This document shows positions 52,519 through 61,254 of a stretch of 64,000 bases of DNA, in pieces. This DNA is from Crocinitomicaceae bacterium (GTDB taxonomy: Bacteria; Bacteroidota; Bacteroidia; Flavobacteriales_D; Crocinitomicaceae): the NCBI GenBank assembly GCA_021325675.1, contig JAJTCM010000002.1:186001-250000 (forward strand). The letters are read 5' to 3'. Position numbers and translations under genes: made by a program. Position 1 is the stretch's first letter; each line of letters begins with the position of its first letter. Under the pieces are notes generated by a model. That model was not told the origin of the DNA. It worked only from the letters and a program-made list of their open reading frames with translations, and ran no database searches.

Positions 52519-53685
52519 TCAATTTTTTGGCTTGCGTGAACGGATCTTATCCAGCTCTTCCTGTTTCCATTTACTGATCATTTCATCAGCGATTTCCGTT
52601 TCTGCATCGATGATCTTTTTGCGGAGCTGTTTATTTCCTTCGAGTTCTTCCTGTAAATTATGATTACCTGTTTCGATCATTACCTGCAAACGCTCATTCG
52701 TTTTTTGGTTTAATTTCGACATTTGCTCTATTTTGAATGTTTCAATGCTATGCTCATGTTTTTCGAGTAAATCATCATAAGGTCCACGGGCAGAAATCAG
52801 CTTCACGAAAATCGGGGACGTTTCAATCGCAATGAATAATAAAATAATGAAAATATTGGCTAAGTTCATCGCTTCACTTTGAGAAGACAAGCTCCCCAAG
52901 GCTTCGATCCGGGCGGCCAAACCGTCGTATTTATCAATATTAGGCTTCTGTTTTTTGAATTCCTTTTCGCGGAGCGCCAGCAAATCTTTGATTTCTTTCT
53001 CGTATTGGTCGATTTTGCTTTGATTACGTTTTTCGGTAGCTTTCAGATCGGTTTCGGCTTCGTTGAGCTGCACTTCTTTTTTCTTCGCATTGCTGCCGAT
53101 TCCAGGAATTCCCGTTGTACCGGAAGTTTTTTTGCCGAAGCGTTCGAAGTCATATTCTTCCTGTTTTTTGTTCCGGTATGTTTCCTTTTCCTTATTTTCT
53201 TTTTTCAGGGCAAGGATTTTGTTTTCCAGCTCCGTGATTTCCGGGAAGCCTTTATTGATTGACTTTTTTGCCTTAATTGCTTCCTCCGTCTTCTTCGCGT
53301 CAATTTTCCGGTTGATCTCTTTTTCAAAAATTTTCAGCTCAAGCGGCTTTGAGATCACGAGCGCCAGCAGTACCGCCAGTATAATCCGCGGAAGGGCCAC
53401 CCTGAATTCCTGCCAGAAATTATTGCGCTTCTTCATACTGGAAACGATAAAACGGTCCAGGTTAAAGATCATCAAGCCCCAGATCGCCCCGAAAACATAA
53501 GCTGTGGTCATGGAATCGAAAACCGTGTACAATGCATAACCCGCAGAAATAGCGGCCAAAACCCCGGTAAAAAACACGGTTGCGCCAATCCCAACATATT
53601 TGCTGGACTCTGTCGGGCAGCGTTCCAATATTTTCCGGTTGGCACCGGAGCAAAACCAGAAAAAATTTCTCATCATGTTATTCAT
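52519..53685 (-). CDS. DUF4407 membrane protein
   Basis: I recognise DUF4407, a Bacteroidota/Actinobacteria membrane family of unknown function. I choose ATG 53685 (388 residues, MNNMMRNFFWFCSGANRKIL), which overlaps the upstream stop by 8 bases; a longer frame from 53787 is open but would overlap by 110 bases. Hydrophobic segments lie at about 31-52, 58-76 and 97-113, then a long coiled coil (about 120-270, repeated KEKETYRNKKQEEYD-like segments), and a last segment (IFIILLFIAIETSPIFV). The rest is helical. No signal peptide. Confidence 0.85.
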   Translation of the reverse strand: MNNMMRNFFWFCSGANRKILERCPTESSKYVGIGATVFFTGVLAAISAGYALYTVFDSMTTAYVFGAIWGLMIFNLDRFIVSSMKKRNNFWQEFRVALPRIILAVLLALVISKPLELKIFEKEINRKIDAKKTEEAIKAKKSINKGFPEITELENKILALKKENKEKETYRNKKQEEYDFERFGKKTSGTTGIPGIGSNAKKKEVQLNEAETDLKATEKRNQSKIDQYEKEIKDLLALREKEFKKQKPNIDKYDGLAARIEALGSLSSQSEAMNLANIFIILLFIAIETSPIFVKLISARGPYDDLLEKHEHSIETFKIEQMSKLNQKTNERLQVMIETGNHNLQEELEGNKQLRKKIIDAETEIADEMISKWKQEELDKIRSRKPKN

Positions 53686-54064
53686 TTCGTTTGCGTATTG
53701 TTCGCCGGATTCCGTTCGATTTTCCATCCCTGAACAATTTATCCAGGCGGCCAAAAAACTTGTATCGTAATTTTTGCTCTGAGCCAAGGATTGACATGTA
53801 CAGCTCTGCCTCGGAAAGTTTCAAAGCGCGGCTGATATCACTGCTTGAAAAACGATTGGTATTATATCGTTCATCACGGGATATCATTTTGGGAAAATTT
53901 ACATTGATCTGTGAAAGAGAATGCATTTTAGGGAAGACGGATTCCAATTTACCTCTCTCAATTTCGGGTGGCAGCGGAAGTTCAAGTTTCTCCAGGCGGA
54001 TCAAATCCGGTCCGGGAATGTAATCTATTCCGTTTTTATTCTCTTTTGGTACGCCTTTTTCCAT
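53678..54064 (-). CDS. Short protein upstream of DUF4407, function unknown
   Basis: The 128-residue protein is highly charged (many Lys, Arg, Glu) with no membrane segment or signal peptide. It contains IDYIPGPDLIRLEKLELPLPP (split by a Pro-rich stretch) and ends in a very basic tail (GIRRTIRKRNE). I recognise no family. Its stop overlaps the chosen DUF4407 start by 8 bases, so the two are probably translationally coupled and the small protein may be a soluble partner. It could also have a different true start. Confidence 0.6.
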   Translation of the reverse strand: MEKGVPKENKNGIDYIPGPDLIRLEKLELPLPPEIERGKLESVFPKMHSLSQINVNFPKMISRDERYNTNRFSSSDISRALKLSEAELYMSILGSEQKLRYKFFGRLDKLFRDGKSNGIRRTIRKRNE

Positions 54065-54259
54065 CCTGGTTCTGCTTATTTCAAAAATACGGCTGTTTTT
54101 GATATAAGTGCAAAACCCTTGTTTGGTTATAGGTAATTTTTGTTAAAATCCGGGAAAATTTTTAAAATCAGCCTTCCGATTTTATCCGCTATTTGCGCCG
54201 CGACGGACTTTATAAAACTATAAATCCTTGTAAACAGGGGGATCCGAAAAACTAAGCAC

Positions 54260-54290
54260 AAAAAAATCCCCGGCTTTTTCAAACCGGGGA
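54260..54290 (-). terminator. Terminator of the atp operon
   Basis: On the minus strand TCCCCGG pairs with CCGGGGA around a 10-base loop, followed by seven T. It lies 24 bases after the atpG stop. Confidence 0.88.
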
Positions 54291-54313
54291 CTGTATCTTA
54301 AATCAAATGATTC

Positions 54314-55183
54314 TTAGTTGTTCAATGCTTCCGCACCACCTACGATTTCGAGGATCTCGCTTGTAATAGCCGCCTGACGCGCTTTGTTGTAGCTTAATGT
54401 CAGGTTTCTCTTCAATTCTTTGGCGTTGTCGGTTGCCTTGTGCATAGCTGTCATTCGTGCACCGTGCTCAGAAGCGTAAGAATCGAGCAGGTCTTTAAAC
54501 AATTGCAGCTTTAAGGATTTCGGGATCAATTCTTCCACAATTTCTTCTTTGGAAGGCTCAAAAATGTAATCGCCTGTCGAAGAACCTTCAGTTACCGTCG
54601 GGATTACCGGAAGCAACTGATCCGTTTTCACCTCCTGGGTTGCAGCGTTGATGAAGGAATTGTAAACCACGACTACTTTTTTGTATTCTTTGGCTACAAA
54701 TTTCTCCATAATCTTTTCAGCAATGATGGAAGCTCTTTCGAAATTCAGGTCGGCAAAGATATCCTCAACTCCAAATACACTGTTATCCACACGGATTTCA
54801 CTTCTTCTGAAAGCATCGGTTACTTTTTTACCGAGGCAAAGAAGCTCCACCTGCTCGCCTGCGAAATCCACAGCCAGCAAGTTGTTTACCGCTTTGATAA
54901 CGTTGTTGTTGAAGCCACCGCATAAACCACGGTTGGAAGAAATCGCCACTATCAGGGTTTTTCCTTCGCTTCTCGCATGGGAGAACGCGTTTTCGGATAA
55001 ATCCAGGCTGGAACTTAAATTCGCCAGGATTTCTTTCAGTTTTCCGGAGTACGGGCGCATTTGCGTTACCGCATCCTGGGCGCGTTTCAATTTTGCAGCG
55101 GAAACCATTTTCATGGCAGACGTGATCTGCATCGTTGAACCGACAGAACTGATCCTGTTTCGTATTTCTTTTAAATTCGGCAT
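54314..55183 (-). CDS. atpG: ATP synthase gamma subunit
   Basis: The gamma subunit is the central rotor shaft of F1. The 289 residues have the two long helices at the ends: N-terminal PNLKEIRNRISSVGSTMQIT SAM region and the C-terminal ARMTAMHKATDNAKEL and LSYNKARQAAITSEIL. SSNRGLCGGFNNNVIKA lies in the middle. Last gene of atpBEFHAG; atpD and atpC are not in the window, as usual in Bacteroidota. A 73-base spacer with an inverted repeat separates it from atpA. Confidence 0.97.
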   Translation of the reverse strand: MPNLKEIRNRISSVGSTMQITSAMKMVSAAKLKRAQDAVTQMRPYSGKLKEILANLSSSLDLSENAFSHARSEGKTLIVAISSNRGLCGGFNNNVIKAVNNLLAVDFAGEQVELLCLGKKVTDAFRRSEIRVDNSVFGVEDIFADLNFERASIIAEKIMEKFVAKEYKKVVVVYNSFINAATQEVKTDQLLPVIPTVTEGSSTGDYIFEPSKEEIVEELIPKSLKLQLFKDLLDSYASEHGARMTAMHKATDNAKELKRNLTLSYNKARQAAITSEILEIVGGAEALNN

Positions 55184-55212
55184 TTTCTTGAATTGAAAAT
55201 TGAGAACTGAGA

Positions 55213-55252
55213 ATGGAGAATTATTTTACATTCTTCATTCTCAATTCTCCAT
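55213..55252. repeat. Inverted repeat between atpA and atpG
   Basis: ATGGAGAATT (55213-55222) and AATTCTCCAT (55243-55252) form a perfect 10-bp inverted repeat (11 with one flanking pair) around 20 bases. It belongs to the dispersed GGAGAAT/ATTCTCC family also seen near 17940 and 38485. No T tract on the minus strand side, so probably not a terminator. Confidence 0.65.
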
Positions 55253-55256
55253 TTAA

Positions 55257-56831
55257 TTAATATTTCTCAGCAATTTCTTTCGCAACTTTTGTCAGGACAT
55301 CAGTCGCTTCATCCGTATACTTACCGGCTTTCAGTGCCAATAATACGTCTGCGTGTTTTGCTTCAAGATAATTCAAATATTCGGTTTCAAAAGCTTTCAC
55401 TTTGTTTACCGGTACGCGCTGGATCAAACCTTTTGTACCTACGAAAATGATCGCAATTTGTTTTTCTACCGGGTATGGATCACCGTCTTTCTGCTTCAGG
55501 ATCTCGAGGTTACGTGCACCTTTATCCAATACGGATTTAGTTGCAGCATCCAGGTCGGAACCAAATTTCGCAAACGCTTCCAATTCACGGTACTGAGCCT
55601 GGTCTAATTTCAACGTCCCGGCTACTTTTTTCATGGATTTGATCTGGGCGTTACCACCTACTCGGGATACGGAGATACCTACGTTGATCGCCGGACGGAT
55701 ACCTGAGTTGAACAAGTCGGACTCAAGGAAGATCTGACCATCCGTAATGGAGATCACGTTCGTCGGGATATACGCAGAAACGTCACCCGCCTGTGTTTCG
55801 ATGATCGGAAGAGCTGTCAAAGAACCACCGCCTTTTACGATTCCTTTGAGGGATTCCGGCAAGTCGTTCATTTTTGAAGCAATGGAGTCATCAGCGATGA
55901 TTTTAGCCGCACGCTCGAGCAAACGGGAGTGCAGGTAGAATACGTCACCCGGGTAAGCCTCACGGCCCGGAGGACGACGCAATAAGAGGGAAACTTCACG
56001 GTAAGCTACCGCTTGTTTGGATAAATCGTCGAATACGATAAGTGCAGGACGTCCTGAATCACGGAAGAACTCACCGATCGCCGCACCTGTCATTGGAGCG
56101 TAAAACTGCATTGGAGCAGGGTCAGAAGCGTTCGCAGCAACTACAACGGTGTAAGCCATTGCACCTGCATCTTCGAGCTTTTTAACGATTCCCGCAACAG
56201 TTGAGCCTTTTTGCCCGATTGCAACGTAAATACAGAAAACAGCCTCACCTCTGTCATAAAATTCTTTCTGGTTGATGATCGCATCTACCGCAACAGTTGT
56301 TTTACCTGTCTGACGGTCACCAATGATAAGCTCACGCTGGCCACGGCCTATCGGAATCATCGCGTCAACCGCTTTGATACCTGTTTGCAAAGGCTCGTTT
56401 ACCGGCTGGCGGAAAATTACCCCCGGAGCTTTACGCTCGATTGGCATTTCATATAACTGACCGGTGATTTCACCTTTACCGTCGATCGGGTTACCCAGGG
56501 TATCAACTACACGTCCTACCATTCCGTCACCTACTTTCACAGATGCGATACGTCCTAAACGCTTCACGGTATCACCTTCTTTTACCTGGCTGGAACGGCC
56601 TAACAATACAGCACCTACATTGTCCTCCTCGAGGTTCAATGCGATTCCCTGTAAACCTCCGTCGAATTCGATCAATTCACCGTACTGAACACCTGTAAGT
56701 CCGTAAATACGGGCGATACCATCACCAATCTGGAGTACGGTACCTACTTCCTGCAATTCAGATTCGGATCTGAACCCTGAAAGCTGCTCTCTTAAAATTG
56801 CAGATACTTCTGCTGGTTTTACGTCTGCCAT
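55257..56831 (-). CDS. atpA: ATP synthase alpha subunit
   Basis: The alpha subunit forms the F1 hexamer with beta and binds non-catalytic nucleotides. The 524 residues show the P-loop [13 protein letters not shown] near 170, the arginine-finger region [14 protein letters not shown] near 370, and [20 protein letters not shown]. Length and motifs are standard. It starts 29 bases after the atpH stop. Confidence 0.98.
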   Translation of the reverse strand: MADVKPAEVSAILREQLSGFRSESELQEVGTVLQIGDGIARIYGLTGVQYGELIEFDGGLQGIALNLEEDNVGAVLLGRSSQVKEGDTVKRLGRIASVKVGDGMVGRVVDTLGNPIDGKGEITGQLYEMPIERKAPGVIFRQPVNEPLQTGIKAVDAMIPIGRGQRELIIGDRQTGKTTVAVDAIINQKEFYDRGEAVFCIYVAIGQKGSTVAGIVKKLEDAGAMAYTVVVAANASDPAPMQFYAPMTGAAIGEFFRDSGRPALIVFDDLSKQAVAYREVSLLLRRPPGREAYPGDVFYLHSRLLERAAKIIADDSIASKMNDLPESLKGIVKGGGSLTALPIIETQAGDVSAYIPTNVISITDGQIFLESDLFNSGIRPAINVGISVSRVGGNAQIKSMKKVAGTLKLDQAQYRELEAFAKFGSDLDAATKSVLDKGARNLEILKQKDGDPYPVEKQIAIIFVGTKGLIQRVPVNKVKAFETEYLNYLEAKHADVLLALKAGKYTDEATDVLTKVAKEIAEKY

Positions 56832-56860
56832 AACCTTATATTATTTAGCGGCTGATGCCC

Positions 56861-57394
56861 CTATCTTGTTAAATTAACTTTTAAATTCTTCAATTTGTTG
56901 GAAACTGATGCGTCGATTTGCGTGTCGCCCATTTTTACAATGAAGCCACCGATTAAGGACGGATCGATTTTCTCTTCTAATTCCAGCTTTCCGTTTAAGG
57001 ATTTCTCCAGCTTGGAAAGAATGGTTTTTTTCGTTGCTTCGTCCAGCGCTTGTGCTGAAATAAGCGTCACCGGGATAATTCCCAGGTGGGATTTCAATTG
57101 CGCATCGAATGAATCTGCAATCTGGCCGAGGGCGTTTTCCCTTCCTTTTCTGACAAGCAGCTCAATGAATGATCTCGTGAGCATATCAAACCCAGGGAAC
57201 ACTTCGTTCAGGATCGCATTTTTCTTGTCAGCGTTGATAACCGGGCTATCCAGGAACAGCTGAAACTCCCTTGTTTCGCGGAAAGCCTCAGTAAAACGGC
57301 GCATATCGCGGGACACTACTTCCGTTTTGTTCTGCTCAATGGCCAGTTCCAAAAGCGCTTTCGCGTATCTCGATGCTGATTTGGTTGCTTTCAT
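56861..57394 (-). CDS. atpH: ATP synthase delta subunit
   Basis: The delta (OSCP-like) subunit joins the peripheral stalk to F1. The 177 residues show the typical SASRYAKALLELA start and the C-terminal EKIDPSLIGGFIVKMGDTQID. Between atpF (8-base gap) and atpA. Confidence 0.96.
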   Translation of the reverse strand: MKATKSASRYAKALLELAIEQNKTEVVSRDMRRFTEAFRETREFQLFLDSPVINADKKNAILNEVFPGFDMLTRSFIELLVRKGRENALGQIADSFDAQLKSHLGIIPVTLISAQALDEATKKTILSKLEKSLNGKLELEEKIDPSLIGGFIVKMGDTQIDASVSNKLKNLKVNLTR

Positions 57395-57402
57395 CGAATT
57401 TC

Positions 57403-57897
57403 TTAATTCAGGTTAATATCTTCCGCTAATTTGCTGGCCAAAGCTTTTTGCTTGTCATCGGAAGACAATTCAGTTTTCACGATTTTCTCAGCAATCTCGA
57501 TTGAAAGGGCCGCAACGTGTGACTTCAGCTCGGACATGGCAGCAGCTTTTTCCATTTCAATCGCCTGGTGAGCGGAAGCAATGATCTTAGCTGATTCGCT
57601 TTTCGCGTTTGTTTTAGCGTCATCGACCATTTTCGCAGCCAATTCGTGTGCTTCTTTTACGATTTTATCGCGTTCTGCACGAGCTTCTTTCAACAGGCTT
57701 TCGTTCTGGGCCTGCAATTCTTTCATCTCAGCCTTTGTTTTTTCAGCCAAAGCCAATGAATCCGAGATGTTTTTCTCACGCTCGTTTACACTGCTCAAAA
57801 TCGGTTTCCAGATGAATTTTGTTAAAATGAAAAGTAAAAGTACGAATACGATTGAAGTCCAGATTAACAAACCCATATCAGGCAAAATCAATTCCAT
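57403..57897 (-). CDS. atpF: ATP synthase b subunit
   Basis: The b subunit is the peripheral stalk, anchored by one membrane helix. The 164 residues have a hydrophobic N-terminus (about 9-30, LLIWTSIVFVLLLFILTKFI), followed by a long charged helix (SLLKEARAERDKIVKEAHEL). It follows atpE after 81 bases, which contain a terminator-like hairpin, and precedes atpH. Confidence 0.97.
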   Translation of the reverse strand: MELILPDMGLLIWTSIVFVLLLFILTKFIWKPILSSVNEREKNISDSLALAEKTKAEMKELQAQNESLLKEARAERDKIVKEAHELAAKMVDDAKTNAKSESAKIIASAHQAIEMEKAAAMSELKSHVAALSIEIAEKIVKTELSSDDKQKALASKLAEDINLN

Positions 57898-57934
57898 GTT
57901 TCTTATATTTAAGTTTAACTATTTGTTCTTTTTT

Positions 57935-57968
57935 AAAAAAGCAGTGCCGGAACCAACCGTTACGGCAC
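57935..57968 (-). promoter_or_regulatory. Terminator-like hairpin between atpE and atpF
   Basis: On the minus strand GTGCCG (57968-57963) pairs with CGGCAC (57949-57944), with three further inner pairs (AAC/GTT) after one mismatch, and is followed after GC by six T (57940-57935). It starts 11 bases after the atpE stop. It may terminate part of the transcripts or protect the atpE 3' end, raising the dosage of the c subunit. Confidence 0.6.
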
Positions 57969-57978
57969 CGCCTTTTAA

Positions 57979-58203
<225 letters not shown>

Positions 58204-58218
58204 TTAAAAAGTTACTAA

Positions 58219-59346
58219 TTAATGGTGTGCTTCTTCTACCGCCGCCCCGATAAACAATGCTGAAAGCAAAGCAAAAAGGAAAGCCTGCAGGAACGCAACT
58301 AACAATTCCAACACCGAGATAAACAGGGCCATCGGCACGGAAAGTGCACCCCAGGCTGCGTTCTGGTTAATGAAGATGATGGAAATCAAGGCTAAAATAA
58401 TGATGTGGCCTGCACTCATGTTCGCAAACAAACGAATCATCAGGGCGAAAGGCTTTGTCAGGATACCGACAACTTCGATCGGGATCATGATCGGCAATAA
58501 AGCTACAGGAACACCCGGAGTAGCAAAAATGTGCTTCCAGTAGTTTTTGTTTCCTGAGAAAACAGTGATCAACAAGGTGAAGATCGCTAAAACCATTGTC
58601 ACGGTGATGTTACCCGTTAAGTTCGCGCCACCCGGGAAGAACGGGATCATCCCCAATAAGTTGTTGATGAAAATAAAGAAGAAAATCGTCAATAAATAAG
58701 GTACAAATTTGTGGTACTTGTGGTGATCGATATTTTCTTTGGCAATGTTATCGCGAACCATCACAACGATCGGCTCGAGGAATTTTGCTATACCCTTCGG
58801 TGCAACAGCCCCGTTCTTTTTGTAGAAGCGGGCAACTGAGCCCATGATCAGTAAAATGAGGATTGCGCCTACAAACAGGGAAACCACGTTTTTAGTGATC
58901 GACATGTCAAAAGGCTTCACAGCGCCGTGAACGTGACCGTCTTCAAAAGACAATCCGCCGTTTTCAAGCTTGTAAATTTTTTCGTGGTACATTGCGTAAC
59001 CTGTCGCCGGGCCAACCCCTGCAACGTAAGAAACTTCTTCGTGGGTTTTGTGGTCAACAGCCGATTTGTGCTCACCGTGATAAAAATGGGAAGAAGAAAA
59101 AGTTTTCAAACCTCCGTCAATCAAAATAATCGGTAAATAGATAGATGTTCCGCCATGGTCAGGGCCCCACAAATGCCACTCGTGTGCATCTTTGATGTGG
59201 TGCATGATCATTTCATTCACATTGAATTCTTTCTTTTCATGGTTTTCTGAAGATTCACCGTGTGTTTCATTCGCCCAAAGCGGGGTCAGGCACAACAGGA
59301 ACATGAAGGCTAAAGTGATTGATTTTACTGTGCTTTTGATAACCAT
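58219..59346 (-). CDS. atpB: ATP synthase a subunit
   Basis: Subunit a provides the half-channels for ion flow. The 375 residues include a cleavable-looking N-terminal hydrophobic segment (about 9-24, ending LWA), a His-rich periplasmic extension (about 30-140, HHIKDAHEWHLWGPDHGG), typical of Bacteroidota, then five or so membrane helices. The essential arginine is in ALMIRLFANMSAGH near 310. First gene of the atp operon, with a strong promoter upstream. Confidence 0.97.
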   Translation of the reverse strand: MVIKSTVKSITLAFMFLLCLTPLWANETHGESSENHEKKEFNVNEMIMHHIKDAHEWHLWGPDHGGTSIYLPIILIDGGLKTFSSSHFYHGEHKSAVDHKTHEEVSYVAGVGPATGYAMYHEKIYKLENGGLSFEDGHVHGAVKPFDMSITKNVVSLFVGAILILLIMGSVARFYKKNGAVAPKGIAKFLEPIVVMVRDNIAKENIDHHKYHKFVPYLLTIFFFIFINNLLGMIPFFPGGANLTGNITVTMVLAIFTLLITVFSGNKNYWKHIFATPGVPVALLPIMIPIEVVGILTKPFALMIRLFANMSAGHIIILALISIIFINQNAAWGALSVPMALFISVLELLVAFLQAFLFALLSALFIGAAVEEAHH

Positions 59347-59386
59347 GTTTTCAGAAATTTTATTAAATATCCTCTAAAATTTGGCG

Positions 59387-59416
59387 CAAAGTTACTGAAT
59401 CTTTCCAAACTGACAA
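59387..59416 (-). promoter_or_regulatory. Promoter of the atp operon
   Basis: On the minus strand TTG (59416-59414), 19 bases, then TAACTTTG (59394-59387), an exact consensus match. It is 40 bases upstream of the atpB ATG. Confidence 0.78.
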
Positions 59417-59551
59417 TAAATAATACAGAAATTCGGTCAAATTGTTAAAAAAAAGATGGGTATGAATATGCTGATACTTTAATGTGCTAATATGCTAATG
59501 ATTAATTCGCGCCATCCGCGTATAAAGCAGCGCAATATCTGCGGGATAGAA

Positions 59552-59602
59552 ATAAATATTTATAAAAATAGTTGTGTATTTATAAATATAGTTATACATT
59601 TG
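59552..59602 (+). promoter_or_regulatory. Promoter and likely BlaI operators upstream of blaI
   Basis: TTG (59572-59574), a 20-base spacer and TACATTTG (59595-59602) match the consensus. Two perfect 12-bp palindromes flank or overlap it: ATAAATATTTAT (59552-59563) and TATTTATAAATA (59577-59588). Both have the TATAAATA half-site character expected of BlaI/MecI-type operators. The -7 box ends 6 bases before the ATG, so the mRNA may be leaderless. Confidence 0.6.
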
Positions 59603-59607
59603 TTTTT

Positions 59608-59976
59608 ATGAATAAGGAACTCACACGTGCTGAAGAGCAAATTATGCAGGCTATCTGGGCTATCGGCAAAGGTTTTGCAAAAGACATCCATGAGCAATTG
59701 GAAGAACCGCGCCCGGCATACAATACGGTATTGACGGTAATCCGGGTTTTGGTGCAGAAAGGCTTTGTGACTTTTAAAACGTATGGAAAAGCGAACGAAT
59801 ATTCTCCCACTATTTCCCGGGAGGATTATTCCGCCCAACGGATCCAGTCGCTGAAAGAAAACTATTTTGAGAATTCAAACGCCAAGCTCCTGTCTTTTTT
59901 CGTGAAAGAAAATAAACTGAGCCTGGACGACGTCAACAAAATCCTGGAACTGATAAAACAAGACAAACATGAGTAA
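59608..59976 (+). CDS. BlaI/MecI/CopY-family transcriptional repressor
   Basis: A 122-residue winged-helix repressor of the BlaI type. I start at ATG 59608 because an upstream ATG at 59572 would lie inside the promoter. LTRAEEQIMQAIWAIGKG and YNTVLTVIRVLVQKGFVTF form the DNA-binding domain; the C-terminal helices (about 75-122) mediate dimerisation. Its usual partner, an M56-type sensor protease, follows with an 8-base overlap. It probably represses its own operon through the palindromes at 59552-59588. Confidence 0.92.
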   Translation: MNKELTRAEEQIMQAIWAIGKGFAKDIHEQLEEPRPAYNTVLTVIRVLVQKGFVTFKTYGKANEYSPTISREDYSAQRIQSLKENYFENSNAKLLSFFVKENKLSLDDVNKILELIKQDKHE

Positions 59977-61144
59977 TTTCTGGTGGAACATAATCGAAAT
60001 CAACTTCAGCCTGGCAGTTCTCTGGCTGGCGTTCCGGCTGGTGCGCCCTTTCCTTTCTTTTGGAAAACAGCGGCTGATCCTTTTGCTGGTCCCGGTTTTT
60101 TCCGTGCTGCCCGTTTTGGCCAAACAAACATTTTCGCTAAACGGTGTCAAGCTTAAACTAGTTGAGCTGAAAGCAATTAGCGTTGGCCCAAAAGCTGAAG
60201 CAACGCAAACGACACCGGAAAACTGGTCGCTGGAAAACATCTATTGGCTAACGGTGAGCGTCGCATTTGCCTGGCTTTTATTTCGTTTGTTCCGGCTGTT
60301 AAAGCTCTTTCTTTCTGCTGAACGCAAACGCGGGAACGGACTTATTTTTACAGAGATCCCGGGTGAGGAATCGTTTTCCTTTTTCCGCTGGATTCAGCTG
60401 AAAGCCGGTATGGATGCCGAAAGCCGCATGATCGTTGAGCAGCACGAAGCGCTCCACGCCAAAAAACGGCACACGCTCGACTTGTTTTATACGCAGATCA
60501 TTCAATGCTTCTGCTGGTTCAACCCGGCAGTTTATTTCCTGGAGCAGGACCTCATCCACGCGCACGAATTTGAAGTGGACCAGGTCATGTACCAGCAGCA
60601 CAAAACCCGCTACCTGGAGTTTTTGCTGGCTTATACCCTCGGAACTAGTTCTCCATCATATCTATTAACCCATCAGTTTGTAACAAAGCTTACACTGATA
60701 AAACGGATTCAAATTATGAAACACACCAAAAAACAAAGATGGGCTTTTGCGCTCATCATCCCGGCGCTGGCCGGATCCCTTACCCTGGTTTCCTGGGCAT
60801 CACCGGCAGCAAAACCTGCCCAAAAAGAAGCCGAAACCGTGCTTGAAGCTGACAAACCGGCTGAGTTCAAAGGCGGCACGGACGCATTGATCAAGTACAT
60901 CGTGAACAATGTAAAATACCCGGAATCAGCGGCAAAAAACAAGGTCACAGGCAAGGTATTCGTTTCCTTTACCGTAAGCGAAAAAGGCAAAATAAGTCAG
61001 GCTAAAGTGCTGAGAAGCATACATCCGGACCTGGACGCTGAAGCTGTACGTGTGGTATCTGCCATGCCCGACTGGGACCCGGCAGAGAAGGGCGGTAAAA
61101 AAATCAGCAGTGAAATGCAGCTGCCGATCTCATTCCAATTGTAA
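59969..61144 (+). CDS. M56 metallopeptidase (BlaR1-like) fused to a TonB C-terminal domain
   Basis: A 391-residue membrane protein. Hydrophobic segments lie at about 8-24, 35-52, 88-107 and 247-270. The BlaR1-type zinc protease motif HEALH is at 159-163, with the second ligand region HAHEFEVDQ at 198-206. From about 300 it carries a TonB C-terminal-type domain (VKYPESAAKNKVTGKVFVSF, LDAEAVRVVSAMPDWDPAEK), which in BlaR1-like Bacteroidota proteins replaces the penicillin-binding sensor. It overlaps the BlaI repressor gene by 8 bases, so proteolytic control of BlaI in response to an envelope signal is likely. The signal is unknown. Confidence 0.9.
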   Translation: MSNFWWNIIEINFSLAVLWLAFRLVRPFLSFGKQRLILLLVPVFSVLPVLAKQTFSLNGVKLKLVELKAISVGPKAEATQTTPENWSLENIYWLTVSVAFAWLLFRLFRLLKLFLSAERKRGNGLIFTEIPGEESFSFFRWIQLKAGMDAESRMIVEQHEALHAKKRHTLDLFYTQIIQCFCWFNPAVYFLEQDLIHAHEFEVDQVMYQQHKTRYLEFLLAYTLGTSSPSYLLTHQFVTKLTLIKRIQIMKHTKKQRWAFALIIPALAGSLTLVSWASPAAKPAQKEAETVLEADKPAEFKGGTDALIKYIVNNVKYPESAAKNKVTGKVFVSFTVSEKGKISQAKVLRSIHPDLDAEAVRVVSAMPDWDPAEKGGKKISSEMQLPISFQL

Positions 61145-61167
61145 AAGCAAACTTCTTTAAACGAATA

Positions 61168-61194
61168 ATGCCGGGCTGATCACCCGGCATTTTT
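61168..61194 (+). terminator. Terminator after the M56-TonB gene
   Basis: ATGCCGGG (61168-61175) and CCCGGCAT (61183-61190) form an 8-bp stem with a 7-base loop, followed by T residues. Confidence 0.88.
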
Positions 61195-61254
61195 AATTTA
61201 TAATGTAGTCTGAATGTTTTTTTTGCTACGAATTACACGACACGAATTGAATGA

